A stretch of DNA of 64,000 nt from Streptomyces flavotricini (GTDB taxonomy: Bacteria > Actinomycetota > Actinomycetes > Streptomycetales > Streptomycetaceae). Of this stretch, positions 8,512 to 17,219 are shown piece after piece; the stretch's first letter is position 1; each line of letters starts with the position of its first letter. Both the position numbers and the translations under genes were made by a program. The stretch lies in NCBI RefSeq assembly GCF_020639365.1, contig NZ_JAINUL010000001.1, forward strand, positions 7,783,583-7,847,582, read 5' to 3'. The notes beneath the pieces were generated by a model that was not told the origin of the DNA, ran no database searches, and was given only the letters and a program-made list of their open reading frames with translations.

Positions 8512-8624
8512 CACCCGGCGCGGGCCCTTCCCGGAACCGCTACCCGCAGCACCTCGCCCGGCGCACACACCGCGCCGGGCGCACCAGCACGAAACACCAT
8601 GACCGACTCAGTAGGGGCAGGGCG

Positions 8625-9641
8625 TTGAGCAGCGTACGAGGCAAGAGGATTCTGGTCACCGGCGGGGCGGGCACGATCGGCTCGCACGTCGTCGACCTGC
8701 TGGTGGACAACGGGGCGCGCGAGGTCGTCGTCCTCGACAACTTCGTGCGGGGGCGCGCCGCCAACCTGGCGCGCGCACTCAAGAGCGGCGCGGTGGACGT
8801 CGTCGACGGCGACATCCGCGACCGGGAGACCGTACGCAAGGCGACCGAGGGGACCGAGCTGGTCTTCCACCTCGCCGCCATCCGGATCACCCAGTGTGCG
8901 GAGGAGCCGCGGCTGGCCAACGAGGTGCTGGTCGACGGTACGTTCAACGTGCTGGAGGCGGCGGTGGCCGCAGGGGTGGGCAAGGTGATCGCCTCGTCCT
9001 CCGCCTCGGTCTACGGGCTCGCGGAGACCTTTCCGACCACCGAGCGCCACCACCCGTACAACAACGACACCTTCTACGGGGCCGCGAAGGCCTTCAACGA
9101 AGGGATGCTGCGCAGCTTCCACGCCATGTACGGGCTGGACTACGTCGCGCTGCGCTACTTCAACGTCTACGGACCCCGGATGGACATCCACGGTCTGTAC
9201 ACCGAGGTGCTGATCCGCTGGATGGAGCGGATCACCGCGGGCGAGCCGCCGCTGATCCTCGGCGACGGCACCCAGACCATGGACTTCGCCGACGTGCGCG
9301 ACATCGCGCGGGCCAACCTCCTCGCCGCCGAATCCGACCTGACCGACGAGGTGTTCAACGTCGCGAGCGGTACCGAGACCAGCCTGCGCGACCTGGCCGT
9401 CGGACTGCTGGAGGCCATGGGCGCGCAGGGGATGGTGCCGGAGCACGGACCGGCCCGCGCCGTGAACGGGGTCACCCGGCGTCTCGCGGACACCTCGCAG
9501 GCCTCGGGGCGGCTCGGCTTCACCGCCGGGATCGACATGCGCCGCGGGCTGCGGGACCTGGTGGAGTGGTGGCGGGCCGAACGCGCCGACGCCGCCGCCG
9601 ACGCGGCCGAGCAGGCTGCGGCCGGGGAGCCCGGCCGATGA
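8625..9641 (+). CDS. NAD-dependent nucleotide-sugar epimerase (GalE/WbpP-like)
   Basis: This 338-aa extended SDR has Rossmann motif GGAGTIGSH at residues 13-21, HLAA, SSSASVYG with catalytic Ser near 126, and FYGAAK with catalytic Tyr at about 151. It has NVYGPR and the C-terminal DFADVRD. The SSxxVYG/Y-x-x-x-K form fits C4 epimerases (UDP-Glc/UDP-GlcNAc) better than 4,6-dehydratases, which usually carry DEVYG. Start is TTG 8625 with AGGGG upstream; an ATG at 8600 is closed by the TGA overlapping this TTG. The tail of ~15 residues is Ala/Asp-rich. The stop overlaps the next start (ATGA). Confidence 0.85.
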   Translation: MSSVRGKRILVTGGAGTIGSHVVDLLVDNGAREVVVLDNFVRGRAANLARALKSGAVDVVDGDIRDRETVRKATEGTELVFHLAAIRITQCAEEPRLANEVLVDGTFNVLEAAVAAGVGKVIASSSASVYGLAETFPTTERHHPYNNDTFYGAAKAFNEGMLRSFHAMYGLDYVALRYFNVYGPRMDIHGLYTEVLIRWMERITAGEPPLILGDGTQTMDFADVRDIARANLLAAESDLTDEVFNVASGTETSLRDLAVGLLEAMGAQGMVPEHGPARAVNGVTRRLADTSQASGRLGFTAGIDMRRGLRDLVEWWRAERADAAADAAEQAAAGEPGR

Positions 9642-10807
9642 GCGCCGGGACCGCGCCCGCCCCGGGCGCCGCCCCCGCCCGCATCCCCGTCATGATCCCC
9701 TGGCTCGGCGAGGAGGAGGCGCAGGCCGCCGCCGAGGCGGTGCTCTCCGGCTGGGTCGCCCAGGGCCCCCGGGTCGCCGCCTTCGAGCGGGCCTTCGCCG
9801 AGCGGGTGGGCGCCGAGCACGGCATCGCCGTGAGCTCGTGCACCACCGCCCTGCACCTGGCGCTGATCGCGCTGGAGCTCGGCCCCGGCGACGAGGTGAT
9901 CGTGCCCTCGCTGTCCTTCATCGCCACCGCCAACGCGGTGCGCTACGTCGGCGCGCACCCGGTCTTCGCCGACGTCGAGGAGGCCACCGGGAACCTGACC
10001 CCCGAGACCGTGGACGCCGTGCGCACCCCGCGTACGAAGGCGGTCCTGGCCGTCCACCAGGGCGGGGTGCCCGCCGACGTGCACGCCCTGCGCGCGGCCT
10101 GCGCCGACTGGGGCGTCCCGCTGGTGGAGGACGCGGCCTGCGGGATCGGCGCGACCGTCGGCGGCAAGTCGGTCGGCCACGGCGCCCTGCTCGCCGCCTG
10201 GTCCTTCCACCCCCGCAAGGTGATCACCACCGGCGAGGGCGGCATGGTCACCACGGACGACGCCGAGTGGGCCGAGCGCCTGCGCCGGCTGCGCGAGCAC
10301 GGCATGAACGTGTCCGCCGCGCAGCGGCACGCGAGCAGCAAGCCGGTCGCCGAGGCCTATCTGGAGGTCGGCTACAACTACCGGATGACCGACATCCAGG
10401 CCGCGGTCGGCCTGGTGCAGCTCGGCAAGCTGGACGAGATCGTGTCCCGCCGCCGCGAACTGGCGGCCAGGTACGCGCAGTTGCTCGCCGGCATCCCGGG
10501 CCTGCGCCCGGTCCGCGACCCCGGTCACGGCGAGGGCAACTTCCAGTCGTACTGGGTCCTGCTGACCGAGGAGTTCCCGGTCGGCCGGGACGAGCTGCTC
10601 GCCGTGCTGGCCGGGGCCGGGATCTCGGCCCGGCGCGGGATCATGGCCTCGCACCTGGAACCGGCCTACGCCGGGCACGGGGCGGCGGCGCTGCCGGTGA
10701 CCGAGCGCCTCAGCCGCGACTCGCTGATCCTGCCGCTGTTCCACACCATGACGCGGGACCAGCAGGACCGGGTGGTCGCGGTGGTGCGCGGACGGGCGGG
10801 CGGATGA
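9638..10807 (+). CDS. DegT/DnrJ/EryC1 family PLP aminotransferase
   Basis: This 389-aa sugar aminotransferase contains SSCTTALHLAL (phosphate-side loop), EDAACGIGAT, and SFHPRKVITTGEGGM, with Lys ~194 as the PLP lysine. GYNYRMTDIQAA is a family signature. The HPRK form is common in enzymes that aminate 4-keto or 3-keto sugars in antibiotic and glycan clusters. It is translationally coupled on both sides (ATGA overlaps at 9638 and 10804). It is paired directly with a NeuD-like acetyltransferase, so the likely product is an N-acetylated amino sugar. A second aminotransferase of a different subgroup follows at 11637. Confidence 0.87.
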   Translation: MSAGTAPAPGAAPARIPVMIPWLGEEEAQAAAEAVLSGWVAQGPRVAAFERAFAERVGAEHGIAVSSCTTALHLALIALELGPGDEVIVPSLSFIATANAVRYVGAHPVFADVEEATGNLTPETVDAVRTPRTKAVLAVHQGGVPADVHALRAACADWGVPLVEDAACGIGATVGGKSVGHGALLAAWSFHPRKVITTGEGGMVTTDDAEWAERLRRLREHGMNVSAAQRHASSKPVAEAYLEVGYNYRMTDIQAAVGLVQLGKLDEIVSRRRELAARYAQLLAGIPGLRPVRDPGHGEGNFQSYWVLLTEEFPVGRDELLAVLAGAGISARRGIMASHLEPAYAGHGAAALPVTERLSRDSLILPLFHTMTRDQQDRVVAVVRGRAGG

Positions 10808-11640
10808 CCGGCCCGGCCGCTCCCGCCGAACGGGTCACCCGGGACCTCCTGATCGTCGGCGCGGGCGGATTCGCCCGCGAGACCGCCCAGGCCGTACGGG
10901 ACGCGGCCGCCGCCGACCGGGAGCACGGACGTGCTCCGCGCTGGCGGCTCTCCGGGCACCTCGACGACGACCCGGGCCTGCACGGCCGAGAGGTCGACGG
11001 GGTGCCGGTGCTGGGCGGCGGCGAGCTGGTGCACCTGCGCCCGGAGGCCCGGGTCGTGGTCTGCGTCGGCAGCCCGCGCGACTACGCGGTACGGGCCCGC
11101 ATCGTGCGGCGCCTGGCCCTGCCCGAGAGCCGGTACGCGACCGTGGTCCACCCCACGGCCGCGGTGTCGGCCTCCTCGGTGCTCGGCCCGGGCTCGGTAC
11201 TGCTCGCGCACTGCGTGCTGACCGCGGCCGTACGGGTGGGGGCCCACGTGGCGGTGATGCCGCACACGGTCCTCACGCACGACGACACGGTCGGGGACTT
11301 CGCGACCCTCGCCTCGGGCGTCCGCCTCGGCGGCGGGGTCCGGCTGGGGCGCGGGGCGTACGTGGGCGCGGGCGCCCTCGTACGGGAGAACACCACGGTC
11401 GGCGCCTGGTCGCTGACCGGCATGGGAAGCACGGTCCTGGCCGACGTGCCGCCCGGCGAGGTGTGGGCCGGAAGCCCCGCCCGCCGGCTGCGCGCCGCGG
11501 GGGGCCCGGCGCTCGACGAGCTGCGGGCCGACGGCGAGGAGACCGGCCGGGGGCCGGGGACACGGACGGGGTCCGGGACCGGCATGGGTCCCGAGACGGC
11601 CATGAGCACGGAAACACGGATGGGGAGCACAGTCGGATGA
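10804..11640 (+). CDS. NeuD/PglD-like sugar O/N-acyltransferase
   Basis: This is a left-handed beta-helix acyltransferase of 278 aa. Residues ~14-110 form the Rossmann-like PglD_N domain (LLIVGAGGFARE, VVCVGSPRDY). Residues ~115-235 carry hexapeptide repeats (VVHPTAAVS, LLAHCVLTAAVRVGAHV, VMPHTVLTHDDTVGDF), with the likely catalytic His in HTVLTHDD. After WAGSPARRL comes an extra ~45-residue Gly/Thr/Met-rich tail with short imperfect repeats (GTRTGSGTGMG) that the family lacks. It is coupled to the upstream aminotransferase, so it most likely acetylates that enzyme's amino sugar using acetyl-CoA. Confidence 0.83.
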   Translation: MTGPAAPAERVTRDLLIVGAGGFARETAQAVRDAAAADREHGRAPRWRLSGHLDDDPGLHGREVDGVPVLGGGELVHLRPEARVVVCVGSPRDYAVRARIVRRLALPESRYATVVHPTAAVSASSVLGPGSVLLAHCVLTAAVRVGAHVAVMPHTVLTHDDTVGDFATLASGVRLGGGVRLGRGAYVGAGALVRENTTVGAWSLTGMGSTVLADVPPGEVWAGSPARRLRAAGGPALDELRADGEETGRGPGTRTGSGTGMGPETAMSTETRMGSTVG

Positions 11641-12752
11641 ACCAGATACCGCTCGTGGACCTGAAGGCGGCGCACGCCGAGGTCGCGCAGGAATTACGCG
11701 CGGGCTTCGACCGGGTGCTGGCCGACACCGCCTTCATCGGCGGTGAGGAGGTCCGCGCCTTCGAGCGCGAGTACGCCGCCTTCGCCGGTGTCGGCCACTG
11801 CGTCGGCGTGGCCAACGGCACGGACGCCCTCGAACTCGCCCTGCGCGCCAGCGGGGTGGGTGTCGGTGACGAGGTGGTGCTGCCCGCCAACACGTTCATC
11901 GCCACCGCCGGGGCGGTCGCCCGGATCGGCGCCCGGCCGGTCCTGGTCGACTGCCTCCCCGACACCCTGCTGATGGACCCGCAGGCCGCGCTGGACGCGG
12001 TCGGCACGGCCACGCGCGCCGTGGTCCCGGTCCACCTGTACGGGCAGTGCGCCCCCGCGGCGGAGCTGGCCGCGCAACTCCCCTCGTACGCCACGGTCGT
12101 CGAGGACGCCGCGCAGAGCCAGGGGGCGAGCCGCGAGGGCCGAACCCCCGGCAGCGGCGCGATCGCCGCCACCAGCTTCTACCCGGGCAAGAACCTGGGC
12201 GCCTACGGGGACGCGGGCGCGGTGGTGACCGACGACGAGGAGCGGGCCGACCTCGTACGCGCCCTGGCCAACCACGGCGGCATCGCCAAGTACCGGCACG
12301 ACGTGGCCGGGTTCAACAGCCGGCTGGACGGCCTCCAGGCCGTGGTGCTGCGGGCCAAGCTGGCCCGCCTCGCCGACGGCAACGCGGCCCGCCGCGCCGC
12401 CGCCGCCCGCTACGACGGGCTGCTGGCCGATCTGGCGGCCGCCGGACGGGTGACCCTGCCGGTCACGGCGGAGGGCAACGTCCACGTATGGCACCTGTAC
12501 GTCGTCCGGGTCAGCGGCGCCGACCGCGACGCCGTCGTCGGCAAGCTCAACGCGGAGGGCATCGGCGCGGGCGTGCACTACCCGGCCCCGGTCCACCTCA
12601 CCCCCGCCTTCGCCCATCTCGGCCACGGCCGCGGGGACTTCCCGCAGGCCGAGCAGGCCGCGGACCGGATGCTCTCGCTCCCGCTCTTCCCGCAGATCAC
12701 CGCCGCCCAACAGCAGCGGGTCGTGGACGCGCTCACCGACGCGCTGCGCTGA
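11637..12752 (+). CDS. DegT family UDP-sugar aminotransferase (WbpE/FdtB-like)
   Basis: This is a 371-aa PLP enzyme. It starts with IPLVDLKA, the typical opening of the WbpE/FdtB/QdtB subgroup, and has GVANGTDALELAL, VEDAAQSQGA, SFYPGKNLGAYGDAGAV with PLP Lys at ~185, and GFNSRLDGLQA. This subgroup aminates 3-keto nucleotide sugars, which fits the C3 dehydrogenase at 7387. ATG 11637 overlaps the stop of the upstream gene (ATGA). Residue 20 is a TTA leucine codon (11694-11696), so translation should need the bldA tRNA. Confidence 0.87.
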   Translation: MNQIPLVDLKAAHAEVAQELRAGFDRVLADTAFIGGEEVRAFEREYAAFAGVGHCVGVANGTDALELALRASGVGVGDEVVLPANTFIATAGAVARIGARPVLVDCLPDTLLMDPQAALDAVGTATRAVVPVHLYGQCAPAAELAAQLPSYATVVEDAAQSQGASREGRTPGSGAIAATSFYPGKNLGAYGDAGAVVTDDEERADLVRALANHGGIAKYRHDVAGFNSRLDGLQAVVLRAKLARLADGNAARRAAAARYDGLLADLAAAGRVTLPVTAEGNVHVWHLYVVRVSGADRDAVVGKLNAEGIGAGVHYPAPVHLTPAFAHLGHGRGDFPQAEQAADRMLSLPLFPQITAAQQQRVVDALTDALR

Positions 12753-12790
12753 CGCCCAGCACCGCGCTGACGCACAAAAAAGAGGTACAG

Positions 12791-15700
12791 ATGAACAGAC
12801 GGACAAGGTTGCTCCGGTACGGCCTCTTCACCGTGGTCGCCGCCCTGATGGCCACGGTCTTACCTCCGTCCTCCGTGGCGGGTGCGGCGGACCCCTGCGG
12901 TCCCGGCACGAACGCGATCGTGTGCGAGAACTCCAAACCGGGCACGCCGATGTCCGATTGGTTCTCGCCCAGCGCCTACGGAGACATCAAGGGCTTCAGC
13001 GCCCAGATGAGCGTCCAGGCGGGCGAGACGGTGCAGTTCAAGGTGCAGTCGTCGACCCCGTACCGGGTGTCGGTCTACCGGCTGGGCCATTACGGGGGTG
13101 ACGGGGCCCGCCTGATGTCGACCGCGGCGCAGGCGGCCCAGACCTACCCGGCGAACTTCGCGCCCGGCGGGAATCCGCGCAGCTGCACCACCAAGGCCGC
13201 CACCGGCCTGGTGGACTGCGGCAACTGGCCCGTCACCGCGACGTGGACCGTGCCGGCCGACGCCGTGTCCGGTCTGTACATCGCCAACCTCGACCAGGCG
13301 GACGGCAACGGGGTGATGCCGTACCCGTTCGTCGTCCGCAACGACGCCAGCCACTCCGACGTCGTCGTGCAGACCAGCGACCAGACCTGGCAGGCGTACA
13401 ACAACTACGGCGGCCAGGACCTGTACGACGGCGGGGGCCCCGCGCCCGACGGCCGCGCGTACGAGGTCAGCTACAACCGGCCGATGGACATCGGCGGGGA
13501 GAACGGGATCTACGGGTCCGAGTACCAGATGATCTCGTGGCTGGAGCGCAACGGGTACGACGTGAGCTACATGTCCGGCATCGACATGTCGACACGTGGT
13601 GCGACCCAGCTCAAGAACCACAAGGTCTTCATGTCCTCGGGCCACGACGAGTACTGGACCCAGGACCAGTTCACCAACGCGCTGAACGCGCGCCGTGCCG
13701 GGCTCCACCAGACGTACTTCAGCGGCAACGAGGTCTTCTGGAAGACCCGGCTCGCGCCCAGCATCGACGGCGCGGCCACGGCCAACCGGACGCTGGTCTG
13801 CTACAAGGAGACCAAGCTCTCCTTCCCCCAGCCCAACGGCATCCCGGACCCGAGCGGGATCTGGACGGGCACCTTCATGGACCCGGCCAGCTCCACGAAC
13901 GGACGGCCGTACCAGCCGCAGAACCAGCTGACCGGCTCGCTGTTCAGCGTGAACGGCTACCGCAGCGACGCGATCACCGTGCCCGGCGCGTTCGCCAAGA
14001 TGCGCCTGTGGCGGAACACCACCGTCGCGAACCTGACCCCCTCCCAGACCGCCACCTTCCCGACCGGCACGCTCGGATACGAGTGGGACAGCGACGTGGA
14101 GGACGCGGCCCGGCCGCCCGGGCAGATCGCGATGTCCTCCACCACGGTCGACGTCAACGACGGCAAGCTCCGGCTCGACTACGGCAACACCTACGGGAAC
14201 GGCACCGCGACGCACAGCCTGGTCGCCTTCCGCGACCCGACCTCCCAGGCCCTGGTCTTCGGCGCGGGTACCGTGCAGTGGTCCTGGGGCCTGACCAACA
14301 TGCCGACGGGCAACCCCGACGACACGGTGGTCACCGAGGACAAGCGGATGCAGCAGGCCACGGTGAACGTGTTCGCCGACATGGGCGTCCAGCCCAAGTC
14401 CCTGCAGACCAACCTGGTCGCGGCGACCGCCTCCACCGACACCACGGGACCGGCCATCACGGTGACCAGCCCGGCGGCCGGCGCCACGGTGCCCGCACTG
14501 CGCCCGGTGACCATCACCGGCACCGCGACCGACAGCGGCGGCGGCGTGGTGGCCCGCGTGGAGGTCTCCACCGACGGCGGCACCACCTGGAAGGCGGCCA
14601 CCGGCGTCGGGTCCTGGACCTACAAGTGGACCCCGACCGCCCCCGGATCCGTCCAGATCAAGGTCCGTGCGGTGGACGACAGCGTCAACATCGGCGCCAC
14701 CACCACCGTGCCGCTGACCGTGGGACCCCAACAGTGCCCCTGCACCGTCTGGCCAGCCGCAGCCGTACCGGGCACCGTCAACGCCGGTGACGGCAGCGCC
14801 GTCGAACTCGGCGTGAAGATCCGCTCCTCGGCGCCCGGCTCGATCACGGGCGTCCGCTTCTACAAGTCCCCGGCCAACACCGGAACCCACACCGGCAGCC
14901 TGTGGAGCAGCTCGGGCCAGCGCCTGGCCACCGGCACCTTCACCAACGAGACCGCGTCCGGCTGGCAGCAGCTGAACTTCGCCTCGCCGGTCCCGATCAA
15001 GGCCAACACCACCTACATCGCCTCGTACTTCGCTCCCAACGGCGGGTACTCCTTCGACAACACCTTCGCCTCCGCCGACGCCGGCCTCGCCCCGCTGACC
15101 GCGCTGCGCAGCGGCACCGACGGGGGCAACGGCGTGTACCGGTACAGCGGCACCGGCGGGTTCCCGTCCACGGCCGCCTCCGGCAGCAACTACTGGGTCG
15201 ACGCGGTCCTGGACACCTCCACCGCCAGCACCGTCCCGCCCGCCGTCACCTCGATCACCCCGCAGTCCGCGGCGACCGGCGCCGCGATCACCGCCGCGGT
15301 CAAGGCCACCTTCAGCGAGGGCATCGACGCCGACACCCTCGCCTTCACCCTGAAGGACCCGGGCGGCGCCACCGTCCCGGGCAGCAAGGTCCTCACCGCC
15401 TCCAACAGCGCCACCTTCACCCCGTCCACCGAGCTGGTGCTGAACACCACGTACACGGCCTCGGTGCAGGCGGCCGACCTGTGGGGCAACACCATGGCCG
15501 CGCCGGTCACCTGGACCTTCACCACCAGCGCGAGCCCGCCCACGGTGAACTGCCCCTGCACCCTGTGGACATCCACCACCGAGCCGAGCACCGCCAACGT
15601 CGGCGACGACACCAACTCCGTCGAGCTGGGCACCCGCTTCCAGTCCGCCGTCAGCGGCTACGTCACCGGCATCACCTTCTACAAGGGCCCCGGGAACACC

Positions 15701-16090
15701 GGCACGCACACCGGCAGCCTGTGGTCGGCCACCGGCGCCCTCCTCGCCACCGGCACCTTCGGCAGCGAGACCCTGTCCGGCTGGCAGCAGCTCCACTTCG
15801 CCACCCCGGTACCCATCACCGCGGGCACCAGCTACGTGGCCTCCTACCACGCGCCGAACGGCAAGTACTCCGTGGACGGCGGCTACTTCACCGCCGCGCA
15901 CCGCTCCTACCCGCTGGTCGCCCCGGCCGACGGCAGCGGCGGGGCCAACGGGCTCTACAAGTACGGAGCTTCCACGGCCTTCCCCACCAACACTTTCGGC
16001 TCCGTGAACTACTGGGTCGGCCCGGTCTTCACCACCACGGCTCCGAGCGGCCTCGCGGCGGAGGGCTCGACGGAGGTGAGCGGCCAGTGA
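12791..16090 (+). CDS. Large secreted DMFase-like protein with two DUF4082 domains
   Basis: This 1,099-aa protein begins with a signal peptide (residues 1-33, cleaved near VAGAA). Residues ~60-540 match the large-subunit domain of N,N-dimethylformamidase: SSGHDEYWT and GNEVFWKTR carry Tyr and Glu residues at places that bind iron in DMFase. Next come an Ig-like domain (~547-645), a DUF4082 domain from CPCTVW (~648-810), a second Ig-like domain (~816-915) and a second DUF4082 from CPCTLW (~920-1085). The two DUF4082 copies share FYK.P.NTGTHTGSLW and SGWQQL. SD GAGG lies six bases before ATG. Residue 24 is TTA (12860-12862). It probably acts on, or binds, the extracellular glycan. Confidence 0.85.
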   Translation: MNRRTRLLRYGLFTVVAALMATVLPPSSVAGAADPCGPGTNAIVCENSKPGTPMSDWFSPSAYGDIKGFSAQMSVQAGETVQFKVQSSTPYRVSVYRLGHYGGDGARLMSTAAQAAQTYPANFAPGGNPRSCTTKAATGLVDCGNWPVTATWTVPADAVSGLYIANLDQADGNGVMPYPFVVRNDASHSDVVVQTSDQTWQAYNNYGGQDLYDGGGPAPDGRAYEVSYNRPMDIGGENGIYGSEYQMISWLERNGYDVSYMSGIDMSTRGATQLKNHKVFMSSGHDEYWTQDQFTNALNARRAGLHQTYFSGNEVFWKTRLAPSIDGAATANRTLVCYKETKLSFPQPNGIPDPSGIWTGTFMDPASSTNGRPYQPQNQLTGSLFSVNGYRSDAITVPGAFAKMRLWRNTTVANLTPSQTATFPTGTLGYEWDSDVEDAARPPGQIAMSSTTVDVNDGKLRLDYGNTYGNGTATHSLVAFRDPTSQALVFGAGTVQWSWGLTNMPTGNPDDTVVTEDKRMQQATVNVFADMGVQPKSLQTNLVAATASTDTTGPAITVTSPAAGATVPALRPVTITGTATDSGGGVVARVEVSTDGGTTWKAATGVGSWTYKWTPTAPGSVQIKVRAVDDSVNIGATTTVPLTVGPQQCPCTVWPAAAVPGTVNAGDGSAVELGVKIRSSAPGSITGVRFYKSPANTGTHTGSLWSSSGQRLATGTFTNETASGWQQLNFASPVPIKANTTYIASYFAPNGGYSFDNTFASADAGLAPLTALRSGTDGGNGVYRYSGTGGFPSTAASGSNYWVDAVLDTSTASTVPPAVTSITPQSAATGAAITAAVKATFSEGIDADTLAFTLKDPGGATVPGSKVLTASNSATFTPSTELVLNTTYTASVQAADLWGNTMAAPVTWTFTTSASPPTVNCPCTLWTSTTEPSTANVGDDTNSVELGTRFQSAVSGYVTGITFYKGPGNTGTHTGSLWSATGALLATGTFGSETLSGWQQLHFATPVPITAGTSYVASYHAPNGKYSVDGGYFTAAHRSYPLVAPADGSGGANGLYKYGASTAFPTNTFGSVNYWVGPVFTTTAPSGLAAEGSTEVSGQ
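14736..16040 (+). repeat. Intragenic duplication of the DUF4082 domain
   Basis: Two diverged copies of about 480 bp, 14736-15210 and 15551-16040, are separated by an Ig-like domain. Both code for CPCT(V/L)W at the start, GTHTGSLW and SGWQQL in the middle and S.NYWV at the end, so they arose by domain duplication inside the gene. Confidence 0.75.
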
Positions 16091-17133
16091 GCACCGTCAG
16101 CGTGGTGATCCCCTGCTACAAGTACGGCCACTTCCTGGCCGACTGCGTCAAGAGCGTCCTGGACGAACAGCCGGGCGTCGACGTACGGGTGCTGATCATC
16201 GACGACGCCTCGCCCGACGACTCCGCGGACGTCGCGCGGGCACTGGCGGCCGCCGACCCGCGCATCGAGGTCCGCGTCCACGAGGAGAACCAGGGCCACA
16301 TCGCCACCTACAACGAGGGCCTGCTGGAGTGGGCCGACGGGGACTACGTGGCCCTGCTGTCGGCCGACGACCGGCTGGTCCCCGGAGCCCTGGTGCGCGC
16401 GGCGGCCCTGCTCGACGCCCACCCCGAGGCCGGATTCGCCTACGGCCGGCCGCTCCGGTTCCGGCACGGAGGGCCGCTGCCCGCGGCCCGCACCCGGAGC
16501 ACCGGCTCGGTGGTCTACCCCGGACGGTGGTGGCTGGAGCGGCGGTTCCGGGAGGGCACCGGGTGCATCACCTCGCCCGAGGTGGTCGTCCGCACCAGCC
16601 TCCAGCGCAAGGTCGGCGGCTACGACCCGCAGCTCCCGCACGCAGGTGACATCGAGATGTGGATGCGGCTCGCGGCCCATGCGGACGTGGGCTACGTGCG
16701 CGGGGCCGACCAGGCCTTCTACCGCGTCCACGGCGACAACATGTCCACCACCGACTTCGGCGGGCAGCTCGACGACCTGCGCCAGCGCCTCGTCGCCTTC
16801 GACTCGGTCCTGGACAAGTGCGCCGGCCTGCTCCCCGAGGCCGGCCGGCTGTCGGACCTGGCGCGGACCCGGCTCGCCCGGTACGCGCTGAGGCGCGCCT
16901 ACCGCGCGTACGACCGCGGGCGCACCGGGGTCGTACCGGTCGAGGAGCTCGAGGCGTTCGCCGCCGAATGCCTGCCGCAGTACACCGGACTCCCCGAGTA
17001 CCGGGCGCTGCGCAGGCGGCGGCGGATCGGGGCCCGCGCGATGCCGTACCTGCAGCCGCTGGTGCTCTCGGCGGTCGCCGACCGGGGGCGCGAGTGGCTC
17101 TGGTGGCAGTCCTGGAAACGCCGAGGGATTTGA
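16087..17133 (+). CDS. Family 2 glycosyltransferase
   Basis: This 348-aa GT-A enzyme begins with VSVVIPCYKYGHFLADCVKS, has IIDDASPDDS (nucleotide binding), NQGHIATYNEGL and the metal-binding ALLSADDRL. The acceptor region includes GYDPQLPHAGDIEMWMRLA, with the likely catalytic-base region around GDIEMW. There is no membrane helix, so it is a soluble or peripheral enzyme at the inner membrane face. GTG 16087 overlaps the preceding stop (GTGA). It is the last gene of the forward block and is followed by two hairpins. Confidence 0.87.
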   Translation: MSTVSVVIPCYKYGHFLADCVKSVLDEQPGVDVRVLIIDDASPDDSADVARALAAADPRIEVRVHEENQGHIATYNEGLLEWADGDYVALLSADDRLVPGALVRAAALLDAHPEAGFAYGRPLRFRHGGPLPAARTRSTGSVVYPGRWWLERRFREGTGCITSPEVVVRTSLQRKVGGYDPQLPHAGDIEMWMRLAAHADVGYVRGADQAFYRVHGDNMSTTDFGGQLDDLRQRLVAFDSVLDKCAGLLPEAGRLSDLARTRLARYALRRAYRAYDRGRTGVVPVEELEAFAAECLPQYTGLPEYRALRRRRRIGARAMPYLQPLVLSAVADRGREWLWWQSWKRRGI

Positions 17134-17177
17134 TGAACCAGCAGCACCACACGCACGAGCAGCACCACAGGAACGAC

Positions 17178-17196
17178 GGCCCCCGTAGCGGGGGCC
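17178..17196. terminator. Hairpin between convergent genes
   Basis: Perfect 8-bp arms GGCCCCCG / CGGGGGCC with loop TAG, 45 bp after the stop of the glycosyltransferase and before the reverse Wzz gene. A second hairpin (GGCCCGCT / AGCGGGCC, 17209-17229) overlaps the end of the Wzz gene. Confidence 0.65.
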
Positions 17197-17219
17197 GGGC
17201 GGCCCGGCGGCCCGCTACC

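Noticed and set aside
8600..8626. ATG at 8600 as start of the epimerase
   Set aside because: Its frame ends at the TGA overlapping the TTG at 8625; only TTG 8625 opens the epimerase frame near the Rossmann motif.
12860..15901. Very long reverse-strand open frame (over 1,000 codons) under the DMFase-like gene
   Set aside because: It is a GC-bias shadow: the product is a Val/Gly/Arg/Asp monotone without domains, whereas the forward frame has a signal peptide, clear domains and an SD.
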